Source: Molossus alvarezi (lineage: Eukaryota > Chordata > Mammalia > Chiroptera > Molossidae). From it: a DNA stretch of 64,000 nucleotides. The stretch covers positions 31,528,986 through 31,592,985 of the forward strand of contig CM073905.1 of assembly GCA_037176705.1 (NCBI GenBank), read 5' to 3'. Numbering within the stretch: the stretch's first letter is position 1; each line of letters begins with the position of its first letter. Position numbers and translations under genes: made by a program. The notes under the pieces are model-generated. The model did not search any database and was not told the DNA's origin. It saw only the letters and a program-made list of their open reading frames with translations. Below, piece after piece: positions 45,184 to 56,545 of this stretch.

Positions 45184-45384
45184 TCAGGCCAAGAATTCAC
45201 CACTCTCCTCCTTGAATCAGAAGCCTTCTGCACAGCTGGAGTCTGACTACTCTCCACATCTACTCATTAGGTACAAGGCAGCCGCTGAAGGTTGAGGTAG
45301 GTTAGGAAGGAGTGAGCTTCTGGTTTTGTTTTCTTCTTTCTTTCTGTTTTTAGCAGACATGAAGGCATATCATTGCAGTGGAAA

Positions 45385-45545
45385 TGGCATAAATTGGGGT
45401 CACCGGCCCCACCACTTCTTGGCAGTTGACCTTAGGCAAATGCTTAGCACCCCTGGACTTCAGTTGCTTCATCTGTTCGAAGGGAGGTGATAATACCTCC
45501 CACAAGGGTTATGGGTTATGATGTGAAGGTAAATGTTTACTAATG
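45385..45545 (+). repeat. MIR SINE
   Basis: ACTTCTTGGCAGTTGACCTT, AGGCAAATGCTTAGCACCCC, CTTCATCTGTTCGAAGGGAG and GGTGATAATACCTCCCACAA follow the MIR core. Confidence 0.85.
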
Positions 45546-45693
45546 GGCTCTCGGGAGGAAAACCCTAATTTATAGCATTTGCTAATTACCGTGGTGTAAA
45601 TACTCCGGCCATGGCCAACTTCAAGCTACCAATGTGAAGTCACCAAACAGAGTGGGAAAGAGATTTGCAGTAGAATATACCACTGTATACTAT

Positions 45694-45880
45694 CTTTTTT
45701 TAAAATATTTTTTCTTTATTGATTTGAGAGAAAGAGATAGAAACATCGATGAGAGAGAACATCGATTGGCCACCTCCTGCATGCCCCCACTGGGGATCAG
45801 GCCCACAACCTGGGCATGTGCCCTGACTGGGAATTGAACCGGCGACCACTTGGTGCATGGGTCGATGCTCAACCACTAAG
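45694..45880 (-). mobile_element. VES SINE, short at its 5' edge
   Basis: Minus-strand copy starting at the CTTAGTGGTTGAGCATCGAC region, so the first bases of the head are lost or overlap the duplication. Target duplication CCACTGTATACTAT lies at 45680-45693 and 45881-45894. The tail is AAATCAATAAAGAAAAAAT. Confidence 0.94.
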
Positions 45881-46189
45881 CCACTGTATACTATTTTTAC
45901 CATACAGATGTAATAGATACAAATCATCTCAAGAGCATAGATCATAGAAAAATGTGGAAAACTGATCAGGAAGTGAGGAGTTTTAAGTACTTATTTTCTT
46001 TGTTTTTAATATAATTTATTTAATTGAAACTTTATATAATTCTTTTAAAAAAATAATAGCAGTGCCTCTTGGCTATCTCAAATCCTATACCTCAGGGGAC
46101 ACGGGGACCCAGAGTTGAGAAGTTGAGATGGAGGGGACAAGTCTGCAGGTATATAAAGTCCAATGTAGCTTATTGAGAAGTTTAGGGCA

Positions 46190-46430
46190 CAGAATGTGAA
46201 CTCGAACAGGCTCATGTTCGAACCCCGCTTCCCCAGATGGCTTAGCTTGATCAAGTAGCTCATCCTCTCTGTCAAGTAATCCTCCTGCGGAAAATAATTG
46301 TTTCCCGCTCATCCATAAAAGAATCCTCTTCTCTTCGGGTTATTGCCAGGTCTAATGAGGTAACATGGGAAAAGCTTTTAGCACAGCGCCTGGCACATAG
46401 TAACAGCTCAATAAATGGTAGATACTCTCA
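46190..46430 (+). repeat. MIR SINE, near full length
   Basis: ATGTTCGAACCCCGCTTCCC, CTTGATCAAGTAGCTCATCC, AGGTCTAATGAGGTAACATG and GCGCCTGGCACATAGTAACA, then GCTCAATAAATGG. Confidence 0.88.
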
Positions 46431-46479
46431 ATATTCATGTGATAATTGCGCTAATGGAGAAGCGTGAAAATCACACGGG

Positions 46480-46853
46480 GAGCCTGGCACAGGGACAGAT
46501 GAAGGAACTGGGTTCAGGCCAGGCATGAGGAAGCAGGCAGGGACTGCCGTGTGACCTGGAAGACGAAGAGGGGGGCACCTTACCCCACTGGCTCTCCTGG
46601 GTCTCCAGCTTGCAGATGCTGGATCGTGGGACTTCTCAGCCTCCATAATTGGAGCCCATTTCTTATGATCAATCCCTCCTTCCCCTTCTTGATAGATGTG
46701 GATAGATATAAGTAAATGTGATCTCTATATCATGTCTAAATCTTTATATAGATTTATCTCTATCTTCTCTATATCTACATGTAGAACTATCTATATCAAT
46801 TTGACTATCTATATAGAGCGCTCTCTCTATTTCTCTGGAGAACCCTGACGAAC
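46480..46853 (+). mobile_element. MaLR-like LTR 3' part with TATC-type array
   Basis: ACTTCTCAGCCTCCATAATT, then GAGCCCATTTCTTATGATCA, a degenerate ATCTATATA array, and CTCTATTTCTCTGGAGAACC with CTGACGAAC. The end matches the LTR at 35545-36043. The array at 46690-46830 occupies the same place as the GATA array in that copy. Confidence 0.65.
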
Positions 46854-46870
46854 AAGGAGGCTCCTTCCTG

Positions 46871-47123
46871 CCCTGGCCGGTTTGGCTCAGCGGTTAGAGC
46901 GTCGGCCTGCGGTCCGGAGAGACCCGGGTTCGGTTCCCGCTAACGGCATGTACCTCGGTTGCAGTTTGTCCCCGGCCCTGGTTGGTCGTGCGGGTGGCAG
47001 CCACTCGATGTGTCCCTTTCACGTCGATGTTTCTCTCTCTCTCTCTTTCCTCCGCTCTCTCCCTCCCACTCTACCTGAACAAAAAATAGAAAAACATGTC
47101 CTCGGGTGAGGATGAAAATGTCC
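46871..47123 (+). mobile_element. VES SINE, recent-looking subfamily
   Basis: GCCCTGGCCGGTTTGGCTCA, GGTTAGAGCGTCGGCCTGCG, GTACCTCGGTTGCAGTTTGT and the tail CATGTCCTCGGGTGAGGATG. No duplication could be read. It lies directly downstream of the LTR end. Confidence 0.93.
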
Positions 47124-49020
47124 TTGGAGAGAGAAAGGGTGCTCCCAAGGGCAGCGCACTTGTGTTTGCCGTCGGTTCTCTCTCCAGCCACAGCTCTTCT
47201 CTGGTGTCTGAGAAAGAGTGGGGCAGGAAGCAGGCCAGGTTCTCCATGCCTCTGAGCTGTCCCTCCCATGGAAGTAAGCTTTCCCAAGGAGGCTCTCTGC
47301 CCCCTGCTATTCTTCGTCCAGAGCCTGAGTCCCCCGCAGTGCCGATCAGACGAGGAGAGTCACCGCTCGTGTGGGAACCCGGCATGCGTGGCATCGCATC
47401 AGGTGGTCACAGGCCCACCAGGAAAGCCCAGTGATGGCGGCTTGCAGGGGGAGCCGAGGGTCAGAGGAGTACAGCAGGGAGCCCAGGGGCACACAGCACA
47501 AGGGGCGGCCCGTTGTCTGAAGGTTATGCCGGTGGCACTGCACCCCAGCCCTGGCATGGACATTCGGGGTAATGAGTGCTTGGTGCCAGGCTGGGCACAA
47601 TGACGTGCATTAGCTCCATTTGTTCTCAGGGCCACCATGTAAGGCTGTTGGCCCCAGTCTGTAAACTGGGCTCAGAGAGGCTGCCGTCGGACCCTGGGTC
47701 AGACCCAAGGCTGCCATCCCCAGAGGCCTCTTTACCCTCTTCCCAGACCCCTCTCCCACCCCACTTCTGTCTTTCTGGTCCTTCCCGGCAGGGCTGGGAG
47801 GGCAGGTGTGGGAGGAAGGTTCCCCAGGAGGGGGAGGGCGGACAGGTGGGTTATCTCCTTCATCTGGTCTCCATTCTGCAGAGAGTGAGAAAGGGCCTGG
47901 ATGTGTGAGCGTGCAAACGAGTGTGACTGGGTCTTCATGCATATATGACCATGTGTGAGCACGAGTGTGTATTTGAGTGTGTCTGTGTGTGTGTGTGTGG
48001 TTTACAGGGGGCAGGGAAGGGACAGGGGTGGGAGCAGACATTCCTTGGAGGCTGGGCCAGGATGGGGGAGGCATCCTCCCCTCTCCCTCCTCCCTGTCCT
48101 CCCTCCCCCTCTCCTCTCCGTCCCCTCTCCTCACCCCTTCCCAAAGACCCTAAGCCAGCCAGGGACACATGAGAGAGTGGAGCTGGGCGGGCACATCGCT
48201 GGGGGTCAGAGGGGCCGAGCAGGTCAGGGCCCTGTCTCTGCCGCCCCAGGTTCCCGAACACTGAGGATTACAGCCTCGACTTCTGCTGTTTAATCAGCTG
48301 GTAGCAATTTAACCATTACACCCCAGTGAGAGAATCCAAGACATTTCCTACAGGAGGGGAGAGGAGAAGACTAAGTTGGGAGGAATGCAGAGGGGAGGGG
48401 GGCGGTGGAGACACAAAACAGCTTTATTAAAAAGAAAGGGGGGGAGAGGAACATGATCTGTAATTGTATCTCAGTTTGAAATAACGCTCCCTGGGCTGGG
48501 TGGGGAAGCAGACCCCTGGGATGCTTGGGAGAGGGAAGCTGGGGGAGGTGTGTGCCGGTTGGGGGGGGGGGCACGGAGCATCAGAGGAGCTTGGATGTGG
48601 GAGGTGGGAAGGAGTTTTGTCTCCTGCAATGAGGGGCAGTCTGGAGACCCAGAGATGGCCCTGCGCCTTGCAGGCTGTGCTGGATCTGGTCCCTCTGAAA
48701 CTTGAAACACTGGGCAGTTAAGCAAAGATCGACTGGCTCGCTTTGCAGCCCTGGTTTATATCTAAGTGCTCGGAAAACGGGAGATTCTTTATCAAATGTG
48801 TTTTCAATCTTTAAAAAAAAAAAAAAAAAAAACACCTTCCCGAGACCCCTCCCTCTTCTCTGTGTCCCTATGTGCCCTAGGTGTCCACACCTGAGCCCAG
48901 GTGGTTCTGTCGCCAGCTGCCCGCGGCCAAGCAGGGCAGGAGGGAGCCTCCTGGGCGGCCTGCCCCAGAGCACCGGGGTAGGTCCTGGAAGAAAGCGAGC
49001 ATGGCATTTGGGTCATAGAA
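47124..49020. other. Mostly unique sequence, no gene
   Basis: Has a GT run at about 47976-47998, pyrimidine-rich 48075-48140, a G-run at about 48560-48571 and an A-run at about 48814-48831. The stretch 48260-48320 is AT-richer and repeat-free. No exon recognised. Confidence 0.5.
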
Positions 49021-49024
49021 AGAG

Positions 49025-49145
49025 CACCTTGAAGTCTGGGGTCCTAGGTTTGAAGTCCAGGGCTGTCCTTGCTGGCTGAGTTAACTCGGGTGAGTTGCTA
49101 AGCCTCTCTGAACCTCAGGTCTTCGTCTTGATTTTCAGGGGCTGT
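49025..49145 (+). repeat. MIR SINE
   Basis: GGTCCTAGGTTTGAAGTCCA, GAGTTAACTCGGGTGAGTTG and CTAAGCCTCTCTGAACCTCA in order; a second MIR-like 3' part may lie at 49330-49450. Confidence 0.78.
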
Positions 49146-49149
49146 CACG

Positions 49150-49955
49150 CTTTTCCTGCAAAAGGTCCGATGTCAATTTCTCTGCAGGCTGTGCCGCCTC
49201 TGTGGCAACTATTCAGCTTTGTTGCTGTAGCAGGAAAGCAGCCATGGTCACGTGAGCGCGGCTGTGTCCAGTCCAACTCCATTGACCAAAACAGGCAGCC
49301 GGCCGAAGGCCTGGAGTTTGCTTACCCATGACCTTGAAAATAGGAATGATGGTGCCCACCTCCTGGGGTTCCAATGGGAATTAAACTCAGAGGTGTGTGG
49401 CAGCACACGGTCAGGGCCCGAAACACGTTGGTTGATTGTCATCCAGGTGGGGTGAGTGAGACAGCTGAGACTTCTCTGACCAATAGACTTCCCACCAACT
49501 TTCCGTCATTTTGTGTCAGGCACTGGGCAGATGCAACAGTTAAGTAGGCAAATAAGCTACTAGTGGAAATCTAAGGAACAGGGGCCTGGGCATTTAGGAG
49601 CTGGGTTTTGCAGAGTGAATAGGAGTTTTCAGAGAGAACACGAGGCAGGTCAAGGGAAAGACATGGCATTCCTTCTCAGGGGAACAGCATGTGCGTAGAC
49701 ACAATGGCAGGAGGGTCCAGGGTGGGCTGTGGGTATGGAACGTGGGAGAGAAAGGGAAAGGAGAGAGGCAAATGACAAAGATCAGGTCTCTCTGTAGACC
49801 CTACCTTGGGTCAGGAACAGAAAGGATTATTGCAGGCTGGTAGGGTTGTTCCAAGCCCAGCAACCAGAGGGCTTCTCAGCTCTGTCCACTGACCATTTGT
49901 TCTCAACGCCTCATAGCCCCTAGTGACTCTCCATTCCTTCCAGGACGGTGGCTGC
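49150..49955. other. Unclassified
   Basis: Possible MIR 3' part at 49330-49450 and an ancient-repeat phrase near 49510-49560. No gene seen. Confidence 0.4.
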
Positions 49956-49964
49956 AGGTTATTA

Positions 49965-50175
49965 CGGTGGAAGGCACAGACACTGGGGCCACACCAAGGT
50001 CGTTTCAAATGCCCCGTCAAACATTTGCTTGCTGTGTGGTCTTTGGTAAATGTCTTCACCTCTCTGGGTCTCCTGTTGCCTTATCTACAAAATGGAGGGC
50101 TACAGTCTCCTCTCCCCAGCTGGTGTCCTGCTGGGGGATTAAATGGGCTGGGGGACTTAATCAACAGAAGCTGTT
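49965..50175 (+). repeat. MIR SINE
   Basis: TTGCTTGCTGTGTGGTCTTT, GGTAAATGTCTTCACCTCTC, GCCTTATCTACAAAATGGAG and GGGATTAAATGGGCTGG trace the core. Confidence 0.85.
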
Positions 50176-50439
50176 CTCATTATAATAATCCCATCATCAT
50201 TATTATTATTCCCCTCGTGCCCCTCAGCTTCCGCTGCCAAGGGGCTGGGGACACACTGGCACCTACGTCTGGGAGGTCTGGGGGGCGACCTCATCCTTCA
50301 CTCTGCCACAGGACATGGTCTTGGAGCACTTCAGAAGCATGCAGTGTGACGCCCTCATTGCTGGGTTGGAGAATGGGAAGCCTACGCGACAGGTCTACAC
50401 CACTCATCACTTCCTCTGTCCCGTACAGCAGTTTGTGGC

Positions 50440-50590
50440 AAGATACACTTTATCGGACCCATTTTCCAGATGAGGAAACTGAGGCACACTGAGGGCTTAA
50501 ATGACTTCCTCCAATTCAAAGGACTAGTTTGGTGTTGGCAGAACTGGGGTTTGAAATTAAAATGAGGGCTTTCCAAAGTCCAGGCTCTTT
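50440..50590 (-). repeat. MIR SINE
   Basis: CCATTTTCCAGATGAGGAAA, CTGAGGCACACTGAGGGCTT and GAACTGGGGTTTGAAATTAA form a reverse-complement MIR. Confidence 0.85.
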
Positions 50591-50599
50591 CTAGGCCAC

Positions 50600-51575
50600 A
50601 GCGAGATCCCCCATCTCCTATGAACCACCCTAGCCAAGCATCAAACCCGCCATCTTGGTGGGGTGACCAACCATCATGTCCTACTTTGTCCAGATCTGAG
50701 GGGCTCCCGGGGAGCCAGACGTTCAGGGCTAAAATGGGGCAGAAGCCCTAGGCAAACCCAGGGTCCCCCTACATCTTGGTGTTCTGAACACCAGGCCCTA
50801 AGCCTCTGGCCTCCTGGGACCCCGAAATGACATTCGAACCCTCCTTCCTCTGTGCGGTGCTGTGTGCGGGTACCGCCTTCAACCACCCTGGCTGTGAAAC
50901 CCTGTCGATTTTCCGACGTAAGTCTTTGTGAAATCACCTTAGGGCACAACGTGCTAAAATTAAAGCATTAGTTAAAATACATAAAACACGAAACAGCGAA
51001 CGCAATGGAAACAGCTGAAATAGTATAATAAAACATGTCATTACAGCAGATTAAGATGAAAAACAGTTCTCGCATGATGCCCCGAAGGTTGGCAAACTGG
51101 GACTTCGTAAATATGTCAAGAAACGTACACACAAGCGCACACGCGTAGATATTTATATACGGAATCCCAGAAGCAGCGGAATGGTGGGACTCTGCGCGTT
51201 TCGCGTGTGCACCATGCGGCCTCGCCTGCTGCGTGGAACACGCCGGATCTGCGTGGAGGAGGGGAGAGAGATTCTGGAAACTGAGGGTCACAGGGCTCTG
51301 CCCAGGCTCGGCCCTTCCTCCCTGAGCCTTCTCGGGAAAAGTCAACTCTCTCCTGAAAGATCAGCTTTCGGACCGGCGCCTTCGCCTATCAGAGGTCTCT
51401 CTGGACCTCACCTCGGTTTGTGCGGCTCCTGTGCGGGTCCCACGTGACACCACACTCCTGCTGCTAATGGGTTCACAGTCTGTGTTGCCATATGGGCGGA
51501 GGTCGAATTTCTTAAAGGCAAGCCGCTAGCCAACTTTTCCGCACCATCACTGTCGCTGGGGGGCCCCCGGGGAAG
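50600..51575. other. Mostly unclassified
   Basis: GGTGACCAACCATCATGTCC at about 50661 resembles one arm of the element at 51576. 50960-51160 is AT-rich. 51170-51430 is modestly CpG-rich. No gene recognised. Confidence 0.4.
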
Positions 51576-51683
51576 TAGGGTGACCAGCCTTTGCCCGGGA
51601 CTGTCCCAGCTCTGGCACAGAAAGTCCTACATCCCAGAAACCCCTAGGTGTCCCAGGCAAATGAGGATGGCTGGTCCCCCTGT
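51576..51683. mobile_element. Short palindromic MITE-like element
   Basis: The left arm GGGTGACCAGCC with TTTGCCCGGGAC is matched by the right arm GTGTCCCAGGCAAA with TGGCTGGTCCCCC in inverted order. About 108 bases long with no coding capacity. The structure fits a nonautonomous DNA transposon. Two single arms of the same type occur near 6399 and 50661. Confidence 0.55.
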
Positions 51684-51689
51684 GATAAA

Positions 51690-52420
51690 GGCCCAGTCCC
51701 ATGGCTGTCATTGTTCAGCTTCCTCCTCAAATTAAAGACACACAAAGCCAGTGAAACCACCTCCACCCATTCCTGAGACATTCTTCCCCCACGGGATGCA
51801 AAAAGGAGCCTGTAACTCAAGTTCTAGGAATCAACAGAAAGGCAGGAATTGTGTGTGTGTGAGTGTGTGAGTGTGTGTGTGTGTGTGAGACAGAGCACTT
51901 GAGCCCTACTGTCCACCCTGATCAGCAAATTAGCCAATTGCTTCTGGGTTGATCCTCCTGGGGTCTCAGGGTCTGTTTTATTTAACTGACGGCATCTGTC
52001 CCTGATAGCAGGCTCTCCAAGTGATAAATTGCGTCCATATTTACTCTTCTTCCTACAGCTAATTGTTGGGGGGTTGTGTTTTAAATACCTTTTTGATGTG
52101 CTAAAGGGCTCCCCGTGAGGTAAATAAACAGACCTTTCGTTTTAGCCCAGAAATGTCTGCAGAAACGCTGCTCCTAATTCCAGGCAGTTAATGGACATTA
52201 ACCTCTCAGGCCTCCCTCTCCCGCTCACACCCTCATCCGATAATCATTGTCATTACTTATAATAACATTTTACACTTGTAGGTCAGCTTTCCTTTCTAAG
52301 TGCTCGAGTCTCGCCTAATGAGTAGCTTTTGAATCTAAATAATGAAGTATTTGCCCTTCTCAGGTTTCCAAGTCTGGAGCAAGAGGAGAATGCTCTTCTC
52401 GACCTTCGGAGTGTGGGGCG
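51690..52420. promoter_or_regulatory. Repeat-free AT-rich tract, candidate conserved noncoding element
   Basis: After a GT run (51851-51887), 51940-52420 lacks recognisable repeats and has clustered TTATTTAAC, CTAATTGTT, GGTAAATAAACA, AGTTAATGGACATTAACC, GATAATCATTGTCATTA and CTAAATAATGAAG words. This resembles mammalian conserved noncoding DNA. Function is inferred from composition only. Confidence 0.3.
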
Positions 52421-52422
52421 CG

Positions 52423-52700
52423 CTCTCGCTCTCTCGCTCTCTCTCTCACACGCACACACACTTACCATCACACTCCCACATGCACATACACATTTACACT
52501 CACACATGCACACTCACGGGCACATGCACACACATATGCACATTCACACTTACTGGCGTGCACACACTCACAGTGTACACACACATGCACACACACATTT
52601 ATACTCATCAGCACACACACACACATGCACACTCACAGGCACATGCACACACACATATCCGCGGTTGCCAGCACATGCACCCTCCCACACACTCACCCTC
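52423..52700 (+). repeat. CT/CA-rich microsatellite cluster
   Basis: Short CT repeats pass into CACA/CACTC words. A phrase ACATGCACACTCAC with GGGCACATGCACACACA occurs twice about 120 bases apart. Open frames are His/Thr-rich artefacts. Confidence 0.92.
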
Positions 52701-52754
52701 TGAGTTACCAGTGGGAATTGGCAACTCTTGTTTTCAAGATGCAAATTAAGCAGA

Positions 52755-52786
52755 GTGCCCAGGAGCCCCTTCAGATGGGTGGCATT
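52755..52786 (+). repeat. 32-bp direct repeat, copy 1
   Basis: Identical over 32 bases to 53089-53120 (begins GTGCCCAGGAGCCC, ends GGGTGGCATT). Not part of any repeat I recognise. Confidence 0.9.
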
Positions 52787-53088
52787 GTGGGGCATTAAAA
52801 TCTGCCCAGGTTCTGTGCGGAAGGCTCCCAGCATGCCTTTCTTTTCCACGGCCATCCTGTGAAGTGCCTCATCAGCCCATTCTACTCACAGGCAAACTGA
52901 GGGTCCAAGAAGTGCAGTCACTTTCCCTGGGTCACACAGCTAATAAGTTACAAAGCACTATCCCAACCCATGACTGTCATCAGGGATCACGCCCTTAGTC
53001 ACCACCACTGACCCAAATGACCTCGGCTGACTATGGTCCTTCAAATGCCCCTGCCCACTGTCCTGGGGCAAACCGCAGGAACAGAAGG

Positions 53089-53120
53089 GTGCCCAGGAGC
53101 CCCTTCAGATGGGTGGCATT
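53089..53120 (+). repeat. 32-bp direct repeat, copy 2
   Basis: Identical to 52755-52786, start-to-start distance 334 bases. Flanking sequence diverges at once downstream; a weak CAGA is shared just upstream. Confidence 0.9.
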
Positions 53121-53124
53121 TTGC

Positions 53125-54220
53125 AGCAACAGAGCACTGGCTTCAGGTGGCCCCGTTCCAGGAGCCTGAAGGGGCACCGTCCTCTCTGGACCTGGAGCTG
53201 CCACTCCCGGAGGAGACCCAGGCCCAGTCCGCGTCTCTGGTCCCCTGCTTCCCTTTCTGGATGGATAGAGCACGTTTCCCTCTTCTCAGCCAGGAAAGAA
53301 TGGGACTGTGGCCTGCGTCACAGCTACCACCACAGGGCGAGGGACCCTGAGGGCCAGGAGCCCAGGGACTCATTCTTCCAGCCCCAAGGAAACAAGACAG
53401 TGGCTAAGAGGGAAGAGCCTGTCCCCCAGCACCCTTTATGCTGGCAGCTTGAAGCTATTTGAGGTGTCAAACGTCCCCCTTTGGTTTCGAGGCAAATGCC
53501 ACTTGGCTGGGGAGGGGCCCAATTTTCAGCAAGTGTTCTAGCAGAATGCCAGAGACCAAAATTATATGCCTTCCCCTCACGGCTCAGAAAGCAGCCTTCC
53601 AGGGGCTTCTGCCCATGTATAATTCACGAAGCGCCGGAGCTGGAAACTGCAAACACGGACTTTCCTTCCCTGGGAGGATCTTTGTCTCCAGCCACAATTG
53701 TTTCAGATTGCAGTGTCGCGTGCGTGGAACGGAATGGCTCTGACCCTTGTCCCGGTGACACTTGTCAGGCTTTTCCTCACTGAGGAGCCTTCAAGGGGAC
53801 ACACTGTGAAAGACCTGAGTGGCTTTGGTCTGCATCCAAAGGTCTTTATCTCTCTTTTTCTTTGTCCTTTTCGAGAACACAGAAGCACGAAGCAAATAGG
53901 AACCTGCTCTGTTGGAGTCTGGTGCTCTGCATCTCACAGGTCCAGGGACACCTTGCTGCCTGGAGGTGGCAGTTTAAATACCCAGAGACTCTCAAACAAC
54001 CAGCCTGATCATGTCACTCAGCCTCCACCCAAATAGGCAAGTGACCAAGAGGCCAGGACACTGCGGTCCTCCTGCTGGTCACTTGCACCTTATGGCCCTG
54101 AACATAATCACTGTTTCCATGATCGAGGGACATAACCACTCAGGTTTGGCAGCTATCTAGATTAGCTCCCTTCCTGGAGGTGGGAGGAGGGACAGGAGGG
54201 GAGGGCAGACTGCAGGAGCA
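53125..54220. other. Unclassified, no gene
   Basis: Frames of 90-117 codons show no domain. No repeat recognised. Confidence 0.45.
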
Positions 54221-54224
54221 GATG

Positions 54225-54375
54225 GATCCGGGTTCAAATCTCTGCCCTGCTACTCACTTGCTGTGTGACCTTGAGCAAGTTGCTGAACCTCTCTGGGCCT
54301 TCTTTTCATCATCTGTAAAATAGAGCCTGCCTGTGGCATTGTGAAGAATGAAAGGTGGAGTGTTTCCCTGCAGTG
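54225..54375 (+). repeat. MIR SINE
   Basis: ATCCGGGTTCAAATCTCTGC, CTTGCTGTGTGACCTTGAGC, AAGTTGCTGAACCTCTCTGG and CATCATCTGTAAAATAGAGC: one of the best-preserved MIRs in the window. Confidence 0.93.
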
Positions 54376-54654
54376 CCCAGGGCCGGCCTCTCCGTTAGGC
54401 ATATCGAGAACAGTGCCCTACAGCCATGCTTTTAGGAGCCCACACAAATATTTAACCCCCTGCAAAAAAGCAAGATGCATACCTTGACTGTGTTGGTGGA
54501 AAAGTGTATGATTGGGGCTGGATTGTACTCATCAAATGTACGCAGTCATATAATATAATTTTTAGGGTGTTTTTATGGGGAAAGGGGCCGATGACAGTCA
54601 CCTGTGGCTCTGCTGATTCCTGCTCAGGCTAGTCTGATCATCTCCAGTGCACCT

Positions 54655-54770
54655 CACAGCTCTCTGTGGCCGGTATGTGAGCCCCATTTCAGAGGCGAAG
54701 AGTTTGGGGCTCAGAGAGGGTCGGTGACTGTCAAGTTTACACTTCTGATTAAGCCCTCAGCTCTCCGGGT
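54655..54770 (-). repeat. MIR/L2-class fragment
   Basis: CCCCATTTCAGAGGCGAAGA then GTTTGGGGCTCAGAGAGGGT resembles a reverse-complement MIR-class core. Confidence 0.6.
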
Positions 54771-54998
54771 TTAGTACCTGTTTTAAATCAGAAGTCGCCT
54801 TCCTGCAGCGAGGAACGGAAGAGAAAGGGGCTTAACCACGTCCACAGACCTGGACTGGTGTCTACTCAACAAACTCATTTACATGAACTTGGCTCTTTCT
54901 TCATTGCAATTAATGTATTCTAAAAGAGCAATGTTATATCCCTACCACGAAGGGAAAGCTGGGATCATGCGTCGTCATTTAAAAAAACAACAACATTA

Positions 54999-55237
54999 AG
55001 GCCATGGCCAGTTTGGCTCAGCAGTTAGAGCTTTGGCCCGTGGCCGAGAGAGTCCTGGGTTCGGTTCCCGCGAAGGGCATGTACCTCAGGCTGCAGTTTG
55101 GGGTCGTGTGGGTGACAGCCAGTCGATGTTTCTCTCTCTCTCTCTCCGCCCCCCACTCTTTCCTGCTCTATCTGAAGATAAATGCAAAAATGTCCTCGAG
55201 TGAGGATTAAATAAATAAATAAAATTTAAAAAAATTA
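54999..55237 (+). mobile_element. VES SINE
   Basis: GGCCATGGCCAGTTTGGCTC, GGGTTCGGTTCCCGCGAAGG, GTACCTCAGGCTGCAGTTTG, a shortened body, the tail ATGTCCTCGAGTGAGGATTA and TAAATAAATAAAT. Flanks share CAACATT (54991 and 55244). Confidence 0.93.
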
Positions 55238-55289
55238 GGCATCAACATTTAAAATGTTCGCATGTGGCCCTCCTAGCATCATCTTGCAT

Positions 55290-55550
55290 CAGGGCCGGGA
55301 CTGTAGTGAGATGAATGAGCGTTAAGATCGTGCAAGTCAAGTCGGGGCACGTGAGTGAGGGTCCAAGTGACGGTCAGAGTCCCGTGAGTGAGGCTAGGAT
55401 CTGCGTCTTTATTATACATTTTGATATTGGTTCCTCATGGATGTTGTTCATGAATCTTAAATCTTAAAAATATCCTGTGAAATATTTTATCTTGATTGCG
55501 GAGTTTTTTGGCGACCCCTGAGTGAGTGCCTGACCCTCCTCCCAGCCCTG
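55290..55550 (+). mobile_element. hAT-like nonautonomous element
   Basis: The start CAGGGCCGG (55290) and end CCAGCCCTG (55550) are inverted with one mismatch. GGCGACCCCTGAGTGAGTGC near the end recalls hAT families with GCGCCC...CCTAGGC termini. A second CAGGGCCGG starts at 54378. No 8-bp duplication was readable. Confidence 0.45.
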
Positions 55551-55559
55551 TGATGTGTG

Positions 55560-56545
55560 CAGAGGCGAGTGTTCCCCACTTTGAGACGCCCTGGGCGAGG
55601 GTAGTGACATCCTGGGCTGGCCTCTTGGACTAAGGCGGACCAGGCGAAGGGCAAGTCGCACCAGGGATATGCAGGTGCGGCGTGGAGGTCCGCGTGGGCC
55701 AAAGTGGTCCACAAGTGAACTTTGAGAACTATTTTCAAGGCCGAATTAACTTCCGGGCCTGGAGGGACCATTCACTTCTGCTCTTAGACTCCCCTTAATG
55801 GACTGTAGCTCCCCTCCCCTGCAAGGGAAACCCTCCCCTCCTCCTCCCTTGCTGGCCCTAGGCCTGGTGTTTATAAAGACATTTACACTCCCTGGAGAAG
55901 GGAGAATGTATGGCGATTGTTTCATCATTAAGTTAACTCTGTGACAACTCAGACACAGCGTGAGGGTGTCCCCAAGCCTCTCTTCCCGCTGACTGCTGAC
56001 CGGCAGTGTCCACTGCTTATAAATACCACCCAACACAGTGAAGAGGTGTAAGAGCAGCTGAGTGAGCCCAGGCCGGGCTGGAATGCAGAATTGCACCTTG
56101 AGTCTAGAGGGTCCTCAGGCCAGAGTTCTAAACATTTCCCAGGCCCTTTCTAGCAAAGCTAATTAACTCCCCACTCCCCTGGGCACGGTGCAGAGCAAGG
56201 CATAGGAATTATTGATGTGACCGAGTTTCCTAACAGCTGGTGGGTCGGGGCAGCCTTCTTGTGCTGATCCAAGGGGGCACTAGGACTTCGAGGTATACAC
56301 ACATGTGCGTGGACACACATGGGCATGGGCCTGCAACCCCGCCATTTGATATCAACAGCTCGTGGGCAAGGGGGCCCTTGCATCTCTGAGTAGATAACCT
56401 CACATGGTTGGGGCACTTTCTTAGAGCTAGGGCTTGGGGTGAATGGGGCAGCAAAGAGAAGACAGGAAAGCTGGGAAGGAAAAGGACGCTCGATAAACAC
56501 ACAGGGAATACACTGAGAGTGTAGGAAGCAGTGTGATGGCCAGTA
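55560..56545. other. Unique sequence, no gene
   Basis: 55850-56060 is repeat-free with TTTATAAAGACATTTACAC and TCATCATTAAGTTAAC words. No exon recognised. Confidence 0.45.
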
